Shown in pieces: positions 18,777 to 27,258 of a DNA stretch of 64,000 nucleotides. The notes under the pieces were generated by a model. It made no database searches. It saw only the letters and a program-made list of their open reading frames with translations, and was not told where the DNA came from. The position numbers and the translations under genes are program-made. The stretch is from the NCBI RefSeq assembly GCF_013032855.1, contig NZ_WQDA01000002.1, positions 372,001 to 436,000 of the forward strand, given 5' to 3'. The stretch comes from Ruegeria arenilitoris (GTDB taxonomy: Bacteria; Pseudomonadota; Alphaproteobacteria; Rhodobacterales; Rhodobacteraceae). Every line of letters starts with the position of its first letter. Position 1 is the first letter of the stretch.

Positions 18777-19526
18777 ATGAAAAACCTGATTCTGACCACT
18801 GCAGCGCTGGCGCTTGGCGCTGGTATGGCCATGGCCGACACGGTCCGCATGGGCACCGAGGGCGCCTATCCTCCGTACAACTTCATCAACGACGCCGGCG
18901 AGATCGACGGCTTCGAGCGTGAGGTCGGCGACGAGCTGTGCAAACGCGCCCAGCTGGAATGCGAATGGGTCAAGAACGACTGGGATTCGATCATTCCGAA
19001 CCTGGTCTCGGGCAACTACGACACCATCATCGCGGGCATGTCGATCACGGCCGAGCGTGATGAGGTCATCGACTTCACCCAGGACTACTATCCGCCGACC
19101 GCTTCGGCCTATGTCGCAACCTCGGCGGATGCTGACGTGACCGGCGGCGTCGTCGCCGCACAGACCGCCACCATCCAGGCCGGCCACGTGGCCGAGTCGG
19201 GCGCAACTCTGGTTGAGTTCGCGACGCCCGAGGAAACCATCGCCGCCGTGCGCAACGGTGAGGCTGATGCCGTTCTGGCCGACCGCGACTACCTGGTGCC
19301 GCTGGTCGAGGAATCGAATGGCGAACTGGTCTTTGTCGGCGATCCGGTTCCGCTGGGCGGTGGCGTCGGCATGGGCCTGCGCGAAAGCGATGCCGAACTG
19401 CGCGGCAAGTTCGATGCCGCCATCACCTCGATGAAAGAGGACGGCACCCTGAACGAGATGCTGAAAAAGTGGTTTGGTGAAGACACCGCCACCTACGCAC
19501 CTGACGGCTCGGTCGTCACCAACTAA
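18777..19526 (+). CDS. Amino acid ABC transporter, periplasmic binding protein
   Basis: A 249-residue family 3 solute-binding protein. A signal peptide (1-20, cleaved after AMA) precedes a mature start DTVRMGTEGAYPPYNF, the standard opening of HisJ/ArtJ-like proteins. The ligand-binding elements DWDSIIPNLVSGNYDTIIAGM, TAERDEVIDFT and the Asp-containing GEADAVLADRDYL are present. The acidic pocket fits a cationic or polar amino acid (Arg, Lys, His, ornithine or an opine), but exact specificity cannot be read. It lies 32 bases after the ATPase gene. Confidence 0.92.
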   Translation: MKNLILTTAALALGAGMAMADTVRMGTEGAYPPYNFINDAGEIDGFEREVGDELCKRAQLECEWVKNDWDSIIPNLVSGNYDTIIAGMSITAERDEVIDFTQDYYPPTASAYVATSADADVTGGVVAAQTATIQAGHVAESGATLVEFATPEETIAAVRNGEADAVLADRDYLVPLVEESNGELVFVGDPVPLGGGVGMGLRESDAELRGKFDAAITSMKEDGTLNEMLKKWFGEDTATYAPDGSVVTN

Positions 19527-19606
19527 GCATCCGGTCCTGCGGTTCGGCGCCACGCGCGCCGAACCCACCCCGGCCCGCGCCGGACCCGACGTTCGAAAGA
19601 CGCCCC

Positions 19607-20494
19607 ATGTTTTCCTACTGCGCTGATCCCGACACGCTCGGCACGTTCCGCTGGTTTTCATGCTATCTGACCAACGGCGTGCACTGGTCGTTCTACCTGT
19701 CGTTCATCAAGGTTCTGGCCTTGCTGGCGGTGACGGCCCCGGTGGCGTTGGCTTTCGGCTTTGCGGGGGCCATGGCGGCGCGGTCGCATGTCCCGCCACT
19801 CGGTTGGCTGGGCAAGGGCTATATCGCCATCGTGCGCGGTGTGCCCGACATTGCGTTTTTCCTGTTTTTCGTGATAGCCCTGGACCAGGGGTTCGAGTGG
19901 ATGCGACATCAGGTGCTGTGTCCCGACTGGACCGATCCGATCCGCCAGGGCAACGATTTCCTCGTCTGCCCCCAGGCCAAGCTGCCGCTGGGCACCGCAC
20001 CGGAATGGGTGCACGAAACCTACGGCTTTTTCCTGGCCGTCATCACCTTCTCGATCGTGTTTGGTGCCTTCGCCGCCAACGTGCTGTTCGGCGGCATGCG
20101 CGCCGTGCCGCTGGCGCAGCTTGAAACCGCCGAGGCCTATGGCATGACGCGCCGCCAGACCTTCTGGCGCATTCTCGTGCCGCAGATGTGGGTCTATGCC
20201 CTGCCCGGCCTGTCGAACCTGTGGATGGTGCTGATCAAGGCCACGCCGCTGCTGTTCCTGCTGGGGGTCGAAGACATCGTCTATTGGGCGCGCGAGCTGG
20301 GCGGCACCAAGACCTCGAAATTCACCGCCTATCCGCATGGCGACTGGCGCATGTGGTACTTCCTGTTCCTGCTGGTTTTCTACCTTGGCATGACCCGCGT
20401 TTCCGAGATCGGCCTCGAACGGCTGATGCGCCGGCTATCTCACGGTCAGGCCACATCGGGCGGAGAGCTGCTGCGCAAGGAGACCACCGCATGA
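19607..20494 (+). CDS. Amino acid ABC transporter permease (HisQ-type)
   Basis: A 295-residue inner-membrane permease with five to six helices and the EAA loop ETAEAYGMTRRQTFWRILVP that docks on the ATPase. Compared with HisQ (about 228 aa) it carries an extra periplasmic stretch (about 100-145, with MRHQVLCPDWTDPIRQGNDF), also seen in roseobacterial homologues. Its stop overlaps the next permease start as ATGA. Together they form the heterodimeric channel. Confidence 0.9.
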   Translation: MFSYCADPDTLGTFRWFSCYLTNGVHWSFYLSFIKVLALLAVTAPVALAFGFAGAMAARSHVPPLGWLGKGYIAIVRGVPDIAFFLFFVIALDQGFEWMRHQVLCPDWTDPIRQGNDFLVCPQAKLPLGTAPEWVHETYGFFLAVITFSIVFGAFAANVLFGGMRAVPLAQLETAEAYGMTRRQTFWRILVPQMWVYALPGLSNLWMVLIKATPLLFLLGVEDIVYWARELGGTKTSKFTAYPHGDWRMWYFLFLLVFYLGMTRVSEIGLERLMRRLSHGQATSGGELLRKETTA

Positions 20495-21297
20495 GCTGCC
20501 TGCAGACCATCCAGGATTACGGCCTGCGTTCGATCGGGTTTGGCGAGCGCCTGCTGCCGCGCAGCGATTTCACCCTGTGCGAACAGTTCACCCTGATCGG
20601 TTCAGGGATGATCTGGAACATCTATTTCGGCGTGATGGCGCTGGCCACCGGGTTCTTCCTGGCCACGGCCGTGGCCCTGGGCAAGGCGTCCAGCCGCAAG
20701 TGGCTGCGCAAACCCTCCGAATGGTTCATCTTCATCTTCCGCGGCTCACCACTGTTCATCCAGTTCTTCTTTGCCTACTTCCTGTTCCTGTCGCTCAAGA
20801 AGACCTACCCGATGTTCGACGCCTTCACCTCGGCCTGGCTGGGGGCGCTGATCGTGCTGTTCCTGAACACTGCCGCCTATTCGGGCGAGATCTTCTATGG
20901 CGCGCTGCGGTCGATCCCCAAGGGAGATATCGAGGCCGCCGATGCCTATGGCATGTCCGGCTGGTCGCGCTTCCGCCGGATCGTGTGGCCCACCATGCTG
21001 CGACTGGCCTGGCCCGCCTACACGAACGAGGCGATTTTCCTGTTCCATGCCACCACGCTGGTCTTCTTCTCGGCCTTTCCGGCCTGGCAGCAACGCGGGG
21101 ACGCGCTTTACTATGCCAGCTATTTCGCCGACAAGACGTTCAACCCGTTCGTCCCCTACCCGATCCTGGCGTTCTATTTCATCCTGCTGACGCTGGTGAT
21201 CGTGGGCGTGTTCGGCCTGATCAACAAGCGGCTGAACCGGCACCTGCCGGTGGCGCGCAAGGCCAAGATTCGGTTTCGCCTGAACCTGGCGCGCTGA
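20491..21297 (+). CDS. Amino acid ABC transporter permease (HisM-type)
   Basis: A 268-residue second permease with the conserved FIFIFRGSPLFIQFFFAYF near the third helix and the EAA loop EAADAYGMSGWSRFRRIVWP. The start ATG overlaps the HisQ-type stop by four bases; a longer frame upstream lies within the previous gene. It completes the importer (ATPase, binding protein, two permeases). The operon ends eleven bases before the convergent merR-type gene. Confidence 0.92.
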   Translation: MSCLQTIQDYGLRSIGFGERLLPRSDFTLCEQFTLIGSGMIWNIYFGVMALATGFFLATAVALGKASSRKWLRKPSEWFIFIFRGSPLFIQFFFAYFLFLSLKKTYPMFDAFTSAWLGALIVLFLNTAAYSGEIFYGALRSIPKGDIEAADAYGMSGWSRFRRIVWPTMLRLAWPAYTNEAIFLFHATTLVFFSAFPAWQQRGDALYYASYFADKTFNPFVPYPILAFYFILLTLVIVGVFGLINKRLNRHLPVARKAKIRFRLNLAR

Positions 21298-21308
21298 GGC
21301 GCCGGGAC

Positions 21309-21698
21309 TCAGGCCATCCGCAACCGGCCCAGCATCGGGCAATCCACCGAGCCTTCGGCGCAATTTGCCGTCAGCTCGCCCAGGGCGGCCTCCAGCCGTT
21401 GCAGTTCGGCGATCTTGCGGCGGACGCTGTCCATGTGACCTTTGGCCAATGCGCTGACCTCGGCACAATCGGCCGCGCCGCCCTCGGACAGGTCCAGCAG
21501 GGCCTTTGCATCGCCCAGCGAAAACCCAAGGTCACGGCAGCGTTTCAGAAACCGCAACCGCCCCACATCCTGCGCGGAATACAGCCGCCGATTGTTGGCC
21601 GCCCGCGCCGGGCGCGGCACGATGCCTTCACGCTCGTAATACCGGATGGTTTCGATTCCTACGCCGCTTTGACGGGCCGCTTCACCGATCGCAATCAT
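21309..21698 (-). CDS. merR: MerR-type mercury-responsive regulator
   Basis: A 129-residue MerR-family dimeric activator. The winged helix-turn-helix (IGEAARQSGVGIETIRYYEREG, residues 4-25) is followed by a dimerisation helix. Three cysteines at 78 (ADCAEVSALA), 113 (ANCAEG) and 120 (VDCPML) line up with the mercury-binding cysteines of Tn21/Tn501 MerR (82, 117, 126), with a first interval of 35 residues as in MerR and a shorter metal loop. This supports Hg(II) sensing over Cu or Zn. It is divergent from the MerT-like gene with a canonical MerR operator between them. Confidence 0.87.
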   Translation of the reverse strand: MIAIGEAARQSGVGIETIRYYEREGIVPRPARAANNRRLYSAQDVGRLRFLKRCRDLGFSLGDAKALLDLSEGGAADCAEVSALAKGHMDSVRRKIAELQRLEAALGELTANCAEGSVDCPMLGRLRMA

Positions 21699-21713
21699 GT
21701 GACCTCGTTTCGC

Positions 21714-21744
21714 TTGATCCTGTAGTGGCTACAGGATTTATACC
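21714..21744 (+). promoter_or_regulatory. MerR-type promoter and operator
   Basis: A -35 TTGATC (21714-21719) and a -10 TATACC (21739-21744) are separated by 19 bases, the over-long spacer that MerR-family activators untwist. The spacer is overlaid by a perfect dyad, ATCCTGTAG-TGG-CTACAGGAT (21717-21737). It drives the MerT-like gene and lies 16 bases from the merR start, so the same site would autoregulate merR. Confidence 0.9.
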
Positions 21745-21796
21745 TCTGCCCACACGCTGCGGCAATGCTGCGGCCCCTGAATGACGGAGGAACAAA

Positions 21797-22120
21797 ATGC
21801 GCGGATTTCTCGGCCTCAGCTTTGCCGGATCCCTGTCGGCCTTGGGTGTGGGCGCATGCTGCGTGCTGCCGATGACGATGATGTTGCTGGGCCTTGGCGG
21901 CAGTTGGCTGGCTGTCTTTGGCCAGATCGCGGCGCTCAGCTACTATGTTCTGGCGGCCTCGACGGCGCTGGTCGCGGTGGCTTGGCTGGTGGCCTATCGG
22001 CGCAATGCCGTGCGCCATCTGAAATGGGGCTTGGCGGCCAGCACCGCGATGACCGCCCTCGCCTGGGTCGTCGTGTTCAACGAGGCCCGCATCAACGAAT
22101 TTCTGATCCAACAGATGTGA
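21797..22120 (+). CDS. MerT-like mercuric transport membrane protein
   Basis: A 107-residue inner-membrane protein with three predicted helices. The vicinal pair Cys21-Cys22 in the first helix (GACCVLP) is the MerT signature that accepts Hg(II) from the periplasmic side. The second cysteine pair found in the cytoplasmic loop of classical MerT is missing, and no MerP or MerA gene is adjacent, so the operon is an abbreviated version. AGGAAC precedes the ATG. It is read from the MerR-type promoter. Confidence 0.82.
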   Translation: MRGFLGLSFAGSLSALGVGACCVLPMTMMLLGLGGSWLAVFGQIAALSYYVLAASTALVAVAWLVAYRRNAVRHLKWGLAASTAMTALAWVVVFNEARINEFLIQQM

Positions 22121-22124
22121 GACC

Positions 22125-22343
22125 ATGACAGACACGACCGTAACGCTTGAAAGCACCCTGACCTGCCCCGCCTGCGGCCACGCGCAGACCGAGACCATGC
22201 CCACCGACGCCTGCCAGTGGTTCTATGAATGCAGCGCCTGTCACACGGTACTGAAACCCAAGCCGGGTGATTGCTGTGTCTATTGCTCGTACGGAACCGT
22301 AGCCTGCCCGCCCATTCAGCAAGGCGACAGCTGCTGCGGATAA
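22125..22343 (+). CDS. GDCCVxC-domain small cysteine protein
   Basis: A 72-residue cytoplasmic protein with eleven cysteines: TCPACG (13-18), Cys30, CSAC (36-39), GDCCVYCSYG (48-57), Cys61 and CC at 70-71. It matches the GDCCVxC family, some members of which carry selenocysteine; here the positions are Cys. Its placement 4 bases after the MerT-like gene and under the MerR promoter suggests it binds or reduces imported thiophilic metal, in the place of MerA. That role is inference. Confidence 0.85.
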   Translation: MTDTTVTLESTLTCPACGHAQTETMPTDACQWFYECSACHTVLKPKPGDCCVYCSYGTVACPPIQQGDSCCG

Positions 22344-22354
22344 TTTGATCAAAT
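22342..22354. promoter_or_regulatory. Palindromic operator candidate A, gamma-glutamyl-amine cluster
   Basis: AATTTGATCAAAT contains a 12-base perfect palindrome (22343-22354) about 60 bases before the first ligase gene. It is followed by TCGTGACA. The same block recurs before the GATase gene at 23769-23782 with a similar downstream GTGACA. A shared transcription factor site is likely; the regulator is not in the window. Confidence 0.6.
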
Positions 22355-22413
22355 ATCGTGACAAGGGCATAAAGCTCGACTAGGTTTGCCGCAGCACAGC
22401 TACGGAGCCCCAG

Positions 22414-23733
22414 ATGGACCTTGCCGCCCTGCATACATTTCGCGTCGCCGCCTGTGACTTGAACGGCCAGATGCGCGGCAAACGCGTGCCCCCGTCTTAC
22501 GCCGACAAGCTGGACAGCGGCGCGGTGCGCATGCCGTTTTCGGCGCTGAACGTCGATCTGTGGGGCGCCGATATCGAGGGCAGCCCGCTGGTGTTCGAAA
22601 CCGGCGACGCCGATGGCGTACTGCGCCCGACCGAGCGCGGCCCGGTGCCGATGCCCTGGCTGACCACACCCACGGCGCTGGTGCCGATGTGCCTGTACGA
22701 CGATCACGGCACACCCTTTGCCGGCGATCCCCGCCACGCGCTGGGCGCAGTCCTGTCGCGCTATGCCCAGCGCGGATGGAAAGTTGTTGCCGCGACCGAG
22801 TTGGAATTCACCCTGCTTGACTCCTCGGACGCGCAACCAAAGCCCCCGCACAACCCGGTCACCGGCCGTCGGCTGCGCGGCGAGGCGGTGCTGTCGATGG
22901 CCGAAATGGACGCCTTCGACGCCTTTTTCACCGAACTTTATGACGGGTGCGCCGAAATGGGGATTCCCGCCCAAACGGCAATCTCAGAGAGCGGTATCGG
23001 CCAGTTCGAAATCAATCTGAACCATCAGGATGCCATGCGCTGCGCCGATGATACGTGGCTTTTCAAGGCATTGACCCGTGGGTTGGCCCGCAAGCACGGC
23101 TTTACCGCGACCTTCATGGCCAAACCCTATGCCGATGATGCTGGGAACGGAATGCATGTGCATTTTTCCGTGCTGGATGACCAGGGACGCAACGTGTTTG
23201 ACAATGGCGGGCGTGAAGGGACCGAAATCCTGCGCTCTGCCGTCGCCGGCTGTCTGGCCGCCATGCCCGGCAGCACGCTGATCTTTGCTCCGCATGGCAA
23301 TTCTTACACGCGGCTCGTGCCCGGAGCCCATGCCCCCACAGGCGCGGCCTGGGCCTATGAGAACCGGACCGCGGCAATCCGCATTCCGGGCGGTGCGCCC
23401 GCTGCCCGCCGGATCGAGCACCGCGTGGCCGGCGGCGACATCAACCCTTATCTGATGCTGGCCGCGGTTCTGGGCGCGGCTCTGATCGGCATCGAGGACG
23501 GCCTTCAACCCCCGCCCCCGATCACGGGAAATGCCTACGAGATCGAAGGGCTTCCGCAATTGGCAGGGGACTGGGATTCGGCCATTTCGGCATTCGAGAC
23601 GGACCCGATCATCGCGCGCATCTTCTCCGAGGATCTGATCCGAAACATGGTGATGACCAAAAGGCAGGAATCCGCACGCTTTGCCGACATGGACCCCGAC
23701 AGTCACTGGCTGAGCTATCTGGAGTCCGTATGA
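22414..23733 (+). CDS. Glutamine-synthetase-family gamma-glutamylamine ligase 1 (PuuA-like)
   Basis: A 439-residue glutamine synthetase-fold ligase. It carries ELEFTLLD, GIGQFEINLNH, NGMHVHFSV, PHGNSYTRLVPGAHAP and NRTAAIRIPGG, the metal, glutamate and ATP sites of the family, but the short N-terminal domain (MRGKRVPPSYADKL) groups it with enzymes that glutamylate amines rather than ammonia. The likely reaction is gamma-glutamylation of a polyamine or other amine as the first step of its catabolism. It opens a cluster with a GATase, a second ligase and an FAD oxidoreductase. The exact amine cannot be read. Confidence 0.85.
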   Translation: MDLAALHTFRVAACDLNGQMRGKRVPPSYADKLDSGAVRMPFSALNVDLWGADIEGSPLVFETGDADGVLRPTERGPVPMPWLTTPTALVPMCLYDDHGTPFAGDPRHALGAVLSRYAQRGWKVVAATELEFTLLDSSDAQPKPPHNPVTGRRLRGEAVLSMAEMDAFDAFFTELYDGCAEMGIPAQTAISESGIGQFEINLNHQDAMRCADDTWLFKALTRGLARKHGFTATFMAKPYADDAGNGMHVHFSVLDDQGRNVFDNGGREGTEILRSAVAGCLAAMPGSTLIFAPHGNSYTRLVPGAHAPTGAAWAYENRTAAIRIPGGAPAARRIEHRVAGGDINPYLMLAAVLGAALIGIEDGLQPPPPITGNAYEIEGLPQLAGDWDSAISAFETDPIIARIFSEDLIRNMVMTKRQESARFADMDPDSHWLSYLESV

Positions 23734-23768
23734 TCCTCTTGCCCGTGGATCGAGACTCGGGTAGATTG

Positions 23769-23782
23769 AATTTGATCAAATT
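23769..23782. promoter_or_regulatory. Palindromic operator candidate B, gamma-glutamyl-amine cluster
   Basis: A perfect 14-base palindrome AATTTGATCAAATT ten bases before the GATase start, then TGGTGACA. It repeats the element upstream of the first ligase gene. Its closeness to the start codon fits repression. Confidence 0.6.
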
Positions 23783-23791
23783 TGGTGACAC

Positions 23792-24472
23792 ATGAAAATC
23801 GGCATACTGCAGACTGGCCACGCGCCCGAACCGCTGGAACGATCGTTCGGCGACTACGACCTGATGTTTCAACAGCTTCTGGACGGCAACGATTTCGAGT
23901 TCGTGACCTATGCGGTGGTGGATGATGTGTTCCCCGACAGCGCAAGCGATTGCGATGGATGGGTGATCACCGGCTCGCGGCATGGCGCCTACGAAGATCA
24001 TCCCTGGATCCCCAAGCTCGAGCAACTGATCCGCGAGATCCAAGCGGCACGAAAACCGCTGGTCGGCGTCTGTTTCGGCCATCAGATCATCGCTCAGGCG
24101 TTGGGTGGCAAGGTTGAAAAGTTCGACAAGGGTTGGGCGATCGGACGCACCGAGTATGACTATGACGGGCGCAAGGTTTCGTTGAACGCATGGCACCAGG
24201 ATCAGGTGACGGCCTTGCCCGACGGCGCCCAGCTATTGGGTAGCAACGCGTTCTGCAAGAACGCGATGGTTGCATACGGGGACACGATTTGGACGGTGCA
24301 GGCACATCCCGAATACTCCAACGATTTCATTCAGGGCCTCATGGAGTCACGTGGTAAAGGCCTGGTACCCGACGCCCTGATGGACGACGCAAAAACCCGA
24401 TGGAACGCTCCGGATGACAACGCCAATATCGGGCGTTTCATGGCAGAGTTCCTGAAGAAAGAGAGGGCCTGA
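23792..24472 (+). CDS. Class I glutamine amidotransferase-like gamma-glutamyl hydrolase
   Basis: A 226-residue class I GATase-fold protein. The nucleophile elbow is GVCFGHQII (Cys94), with His172 and Glu174 in AHPEYS completing the triad, and TGSRHGAYED supplies the oxyanion region. Standing alone between two gamma-glutamylamine ligases, it probably hydrolyses the gamma-glutamyl bond of a pathway intermediate, the PuuD role, although its sequence is closer to stand-alone GMP-synthase-like GATases than to E. coli PuuD. Its stop codon overlaps the start of the next gene. Confidence 0.8.
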   Translation: MKIGILQTGHAPEPLERSFGDYDLMFQQLLDGNDFEFVTYAVVDDVFPDSASDCDGWVITGSRHGAYEDHPWIPKLEQLIREIQAARKPLVGVCFGHQIIAQALGGKVEKFDKGWAIGRTEYDYDGRKVSLNAWHQDQVTALPDGAQLLGSNAFCKNAMVAYGDTIWTVQAHPEYSNDFIQGLMESRGKGLVPDALMDDAKTRWNAPDDNANIGRFMAEFLKKERA

Positions 24473-25830
24473 TGGCCGACTGGACAGACCAACTTCCACA
24501 AGCAGCTCGGGATTACATCGAAGGGCACCGGCTGGACGAGGTCGAGTGCATCATCTCGGACCTGCCGGGGATTGCCCGCGGCAAGGCGGTTCCGGCATCG
24601 AAATTCGCCAAGCAGGCCTATTTCCATCTACCCGACAGCATTTTCTACCAAACCATCACTGGTGACTGGGGCGAGGCCGCGGGCGAGGATGGGTTCATCG
24701 AACGCGACATGATCCTCAAGCCCGATTTCAGCACGGCCTCGGCGGCACCGTGGACCGGTGACTGGACCCTTCAGGTGATCCATGACGCCTATGACCGCGA
24801 CGGCGATCCGATTCCGTTCAGCCCGCGCAACGTGCTGAAACGCGTGGTCCAGCTGTACAAGGACAAAGGGTGGAAACCAGTTGTCGCGCCCGAGATGGAG
24901 TTCTTTCTGGTTGCCCGCAACGTGGACCCGGCCAAGGGGATCGAGCCGATGATGGGCCGCTCGGGCCGTCCGGCTGCCGCACGGCAGGCCTATTCCATGA
25001 CCGCCGTGGATGAATTCGGCCCCGTGATCGACGACATCTACGATTTCGCCGAGGCGCAAGGGTTCGAGATCGACGGCATCACCCAGGAGGGCGGCGCCGG
25101 TCAGCTTGAGATCAACCTGCGCCATGGCGACCCGGTCAAGCTGGCCGACGAGGTGTTTTATTTCAAACGCCTGATCCGCGAGGCTGCGCTGCGCCACAAC
25201 TGCTTTGCTACCTTCATGGCCAAACCGATCGAGGATGAACCGGGATCGGCCATGCACATCCATCACTCGATCATCGACATGGAGACGGGCAAGAACCTGT
25301 TCTCAGGGCCTCAGGGCGGCGAGACGGACGCGTTCTACAACTTCATCGCCGGTCTGCAACTGCACCTGCCCGCCGGGCTGGCGGTGATGGCGCCCTACGT
25401 CAACTCGTACCGGCGCTACGTCAAGGACCACGCCGCCCCGATCAACCTGGAATGGGCGCGCGACAACCGCACCACGGGCATCCGCGTGCCACTGTCAGGC
25501 CCCGACAGCCGCCGGGTGGAAAACCGCATCGCCGGGATGGATTGCAACCCCTATCTGGGCATCGCCGTGTCGCTGGCCTGCGGCTATCTTGGCCTGGTCA
25601 ATCAGGACCGGCCGCGCCGTCAGTTCTATGGCGACGCCTACGAAGGTGACGGCGACATCCCGCAGGTCATGGGCAACGCGCTGGATCTGTTCGACGAGGC
25701 CGAAGCCTTGCATCAGGTTCTGGGCGCCGAGTTCGCCCGCGTCTACAGCATCGTCAAACGCGCCGAGTACGAGGAGTTCCTGCAGGTGATATCGCCGTGG
25801 GAGCGTGAACACCTGCTGCTGAACGTCTGA
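24472..25830 (+). CDS. Glutamine-synthetase-family gamma-glutamylamine ligase 2 (PuuA-like)
   Basis: A 452-residue paralogue of the upstream ligase with the same fold: DEVECIISDLPGIARGKAVP at the start, APEMEFFLVARN, GAGQLEINLRHGD, GSAMHIHHSI, APYVNSYRRYV and NRTTGIRVPLSGPDSRRVENRI. It is closest in style to PuuA/SpuI enzymes that make gamma-glutamylputrescine. Two different ligases in one cluster suggest two amine substrates. The start overlaps the GATase stop by one base, and the FAD oxidoreductase follows after 3 bases. Confidence 0.88.
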   Translation: MADWTDQLPQAARDYIEGHRLDEVECIISDLPGIARGKAVPASKFAKQAYFHLPDSIFYQTITGDWGEAAGEDGFIERDMILKPDFSTASAAPWTGDWTLQVIHDAYDRDGDPIPFSPRNVLKRVVQLYKDKGWKPVVAPEMEFFLVARNVDPAKGIEPMMGRSGRPAAARQAYSMTAVDEFGPVIDDIYDFAEAQGFEIDGITQEGGAGQLEINLRHGDPVKLADEVFYFKRLIREAALRHNCFATFMAKPIEDEPGSAMHIHHSIIDMETGKNLFSGPQGGETDAFYNFIAGLQLHLPAGLAVMAPYVNSYRRYVKDHAAPINLEWARDNRTTGIRVPLSGPDSRRVENRIAGMDCNPYLGIAVSLACGYLGLVNQDRPRRQFYGDAYEGDGDIPQVMGNALDLFDEAEALHQVLGAEFARVYSIVKRAEYEEFLQVISPWEREHLLLNV

Positions 25831-25833
25831 GCC

Positions 25834-27147
25834 ATGTGCGCCATGAACCTGCTGTACAGCAATGACAAACGCGGCACCTACCCGCCCAGCTGGTATGCCG
25901 CCACCGCGCACCCGCGAACCTCGACCGAGCCGCTGCGCGGCGATGTCACCGCTGACGTTTGCGTCGTGGGTGGAGGGTATACGGGTCTTTCGACCGCGCT
26001 GCACCTGGCCGAGGCCGGGTTCAAGGTGGTCCTGCTTGAAGCGCATCGCGTGGGTTTCGGCGCCTCGGGGCGCAATGGTGGCCAATTGGGCAGCGCCCAG
26101 CGCATGGATCAGGAAGACCTGGAAAAGCTGGTCGGACGCGACGACGCGGCCAAGCTGTGGGATCTGGCCGAAGACGCCAAGACGCTGGTCAAATCGCTGA
26201 TCGAACGCCACGGCATCGATTGCGACTTGAAACCGGGCATCGCCACGTTGGGCTTCAGCGACGGCGAACGCGCCGAATTGCACGCTCACGCCGATCACCT
26301 GAAAACCGCCTATGGCTATGACCAGATCGAGCAGCTGGATGCCGAAGCCGGGCGCGTGCTTTGTCCCTCGCCGGCCTATGCGGGCGGATATCTGGACATG
26401 GGCGCGGCCCATCTGCACCCGTTGAACTATGCGCTGGGTCTGGCCGAGGCCGCCTTGGCCGCCGGCCTGACGCTGCACGAAAACACCGAGGTTCTGGGCA
26501 TCGAGGAAGGCCCGCGCGTCACCGTTCGCACCGAACAGGGTTCGGTCACGGCCGACCATCTGGTTCTGGCTTGCAATGGCTATCTGGGCAAATTGAACCG
26601 CAAGGTCGCCGCGCGGGTCATGCCGATCAACAATTTCATCGCCGCGACCGAGCCGCTGGGCGCCGAGGCCGCAAAGGTTCTGACGCAGGACGTGGCCGTT
26701 GCCGACACGAAATTCGTGGTGAACTATTTCCGCCTCAGCGCCGATGGGCGACTGCTGTTCGGCGGTGGCGAGAGCTATGGCTATCGCTTTCCATCCGACA
26801 TCGCCGCCAAGGTCCGCAAACCGATGACCGAGATATTTCCGCATCTGCGCGACGTTCGGATCGACTATGCCTGGGGCGGCACGCTGGCCATAACCATGCG
26901 GCGGATGCCCTACCTGACGCGTCTGGCGCCCAACATCCTGTCGGCCTCGGGCTATTCCGGTCATGGGGTCGGCACCGCAACCCATGCCGGTCAGTTGATG
27001 GCGCTGGCCATCCAGGGCCAGTCCGAAGGGTTCGACACGATGGCCCGCGTGCCCGCTCTGCCTTTTCCCGGAGGCTCGGCCCTGCGCAGCCCTCTGCTGG
27101 TGCTGGCGATGACTTGGTATGCCCTGCGTGATCGGCTGGGCCTTTGA
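25834..27147 (+). CDS. FAD-dependent amine oxidoreductase (PuuB-like)
   Basis: A 437-residue DAO-family flavoenzyme. The Rossmann motif VCVVGGGYTGLSTALHL (42-58), the FAD contacts EAHRVGFGASGRNGGQLG and the C-terminal GYSGHGVGTATHAGQLMA are those of gamma-glutamylputrescine oxidoreductase and relatives. It would oxidise the gamma-glutamylated amine to an aldehyde with release of ammonia and peroxide. The aldehyde dehydrogenase (PuuC role) is not in the window. An alternative start is the ATG three codons downstream; neither has a clear ribosome binding site. Confidence 0.88.
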   Translation: MCAMNLLYSNDKRGTYPPSWYAATAHPRTSTEPLRGDVTADVCVVGGGYTGLSTALHLAEAGFKVVLLEAHRVGFGASGRNGGQLGSAQRMDQEDLEKLVGRDDAAKLWDLAEDAKTLVKSLIERHGIDCDLKPGIATLGFSDGERAELHAHADHLKTAYGYDQIEQLDAEAGRVLCPSPAYAGGYLDMGAAHLHPLNYALGLAEAALAAGLTLHENTEVLGIEEGPRVTVRTEQGSVTADHLVLACNGYLGKLNRKVAARVMPINNFIAATEPLGAEAAKVLTQDVAVADTKFVVNYFRLSADGRLLFGGGESYGYRFPSDIAAKVRKPMTEIFPHLRDVRIDYAWGGTLAITMRRMPYLTRLAPNILSASGYSGHGVGTATHAGQLMALAIQGQSEGFDTMARVPALPFPGGSALRSPLLVLAMTWYALRDRLGL

Positions 27148-27240
27148 CCCACCACTTGTGACGGTTCGGTGAAATTTCGCCCAGCAGGCGAATGAAGGCT
27201 TGGTTTACGCGGGCTTTCATTTTATCTTTTCCAAACATAG

Positions 27241-27258
27241 AATTTGGGATTATCAAAT
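27241..27258. promoter_or_regulatory. Degenerate operator candidate before the aminotransferase
   Basis: Half-sites AATTTG (27241-27246) and TCAAAT (27253-27258) echo the AATTTGATCAAAT palindromes upstream but are 5 bases further apart. They abut the ATG of the aminotransferase gene. A weak match that may be chance. Confidence 0.25.

Noticed and set aside
25495..26985. A 496-codon open frame opposite the FAD oxidoreductase
   Set aside because: Shadow of a clearly recognised flavoenzyme in high-GC sequence.
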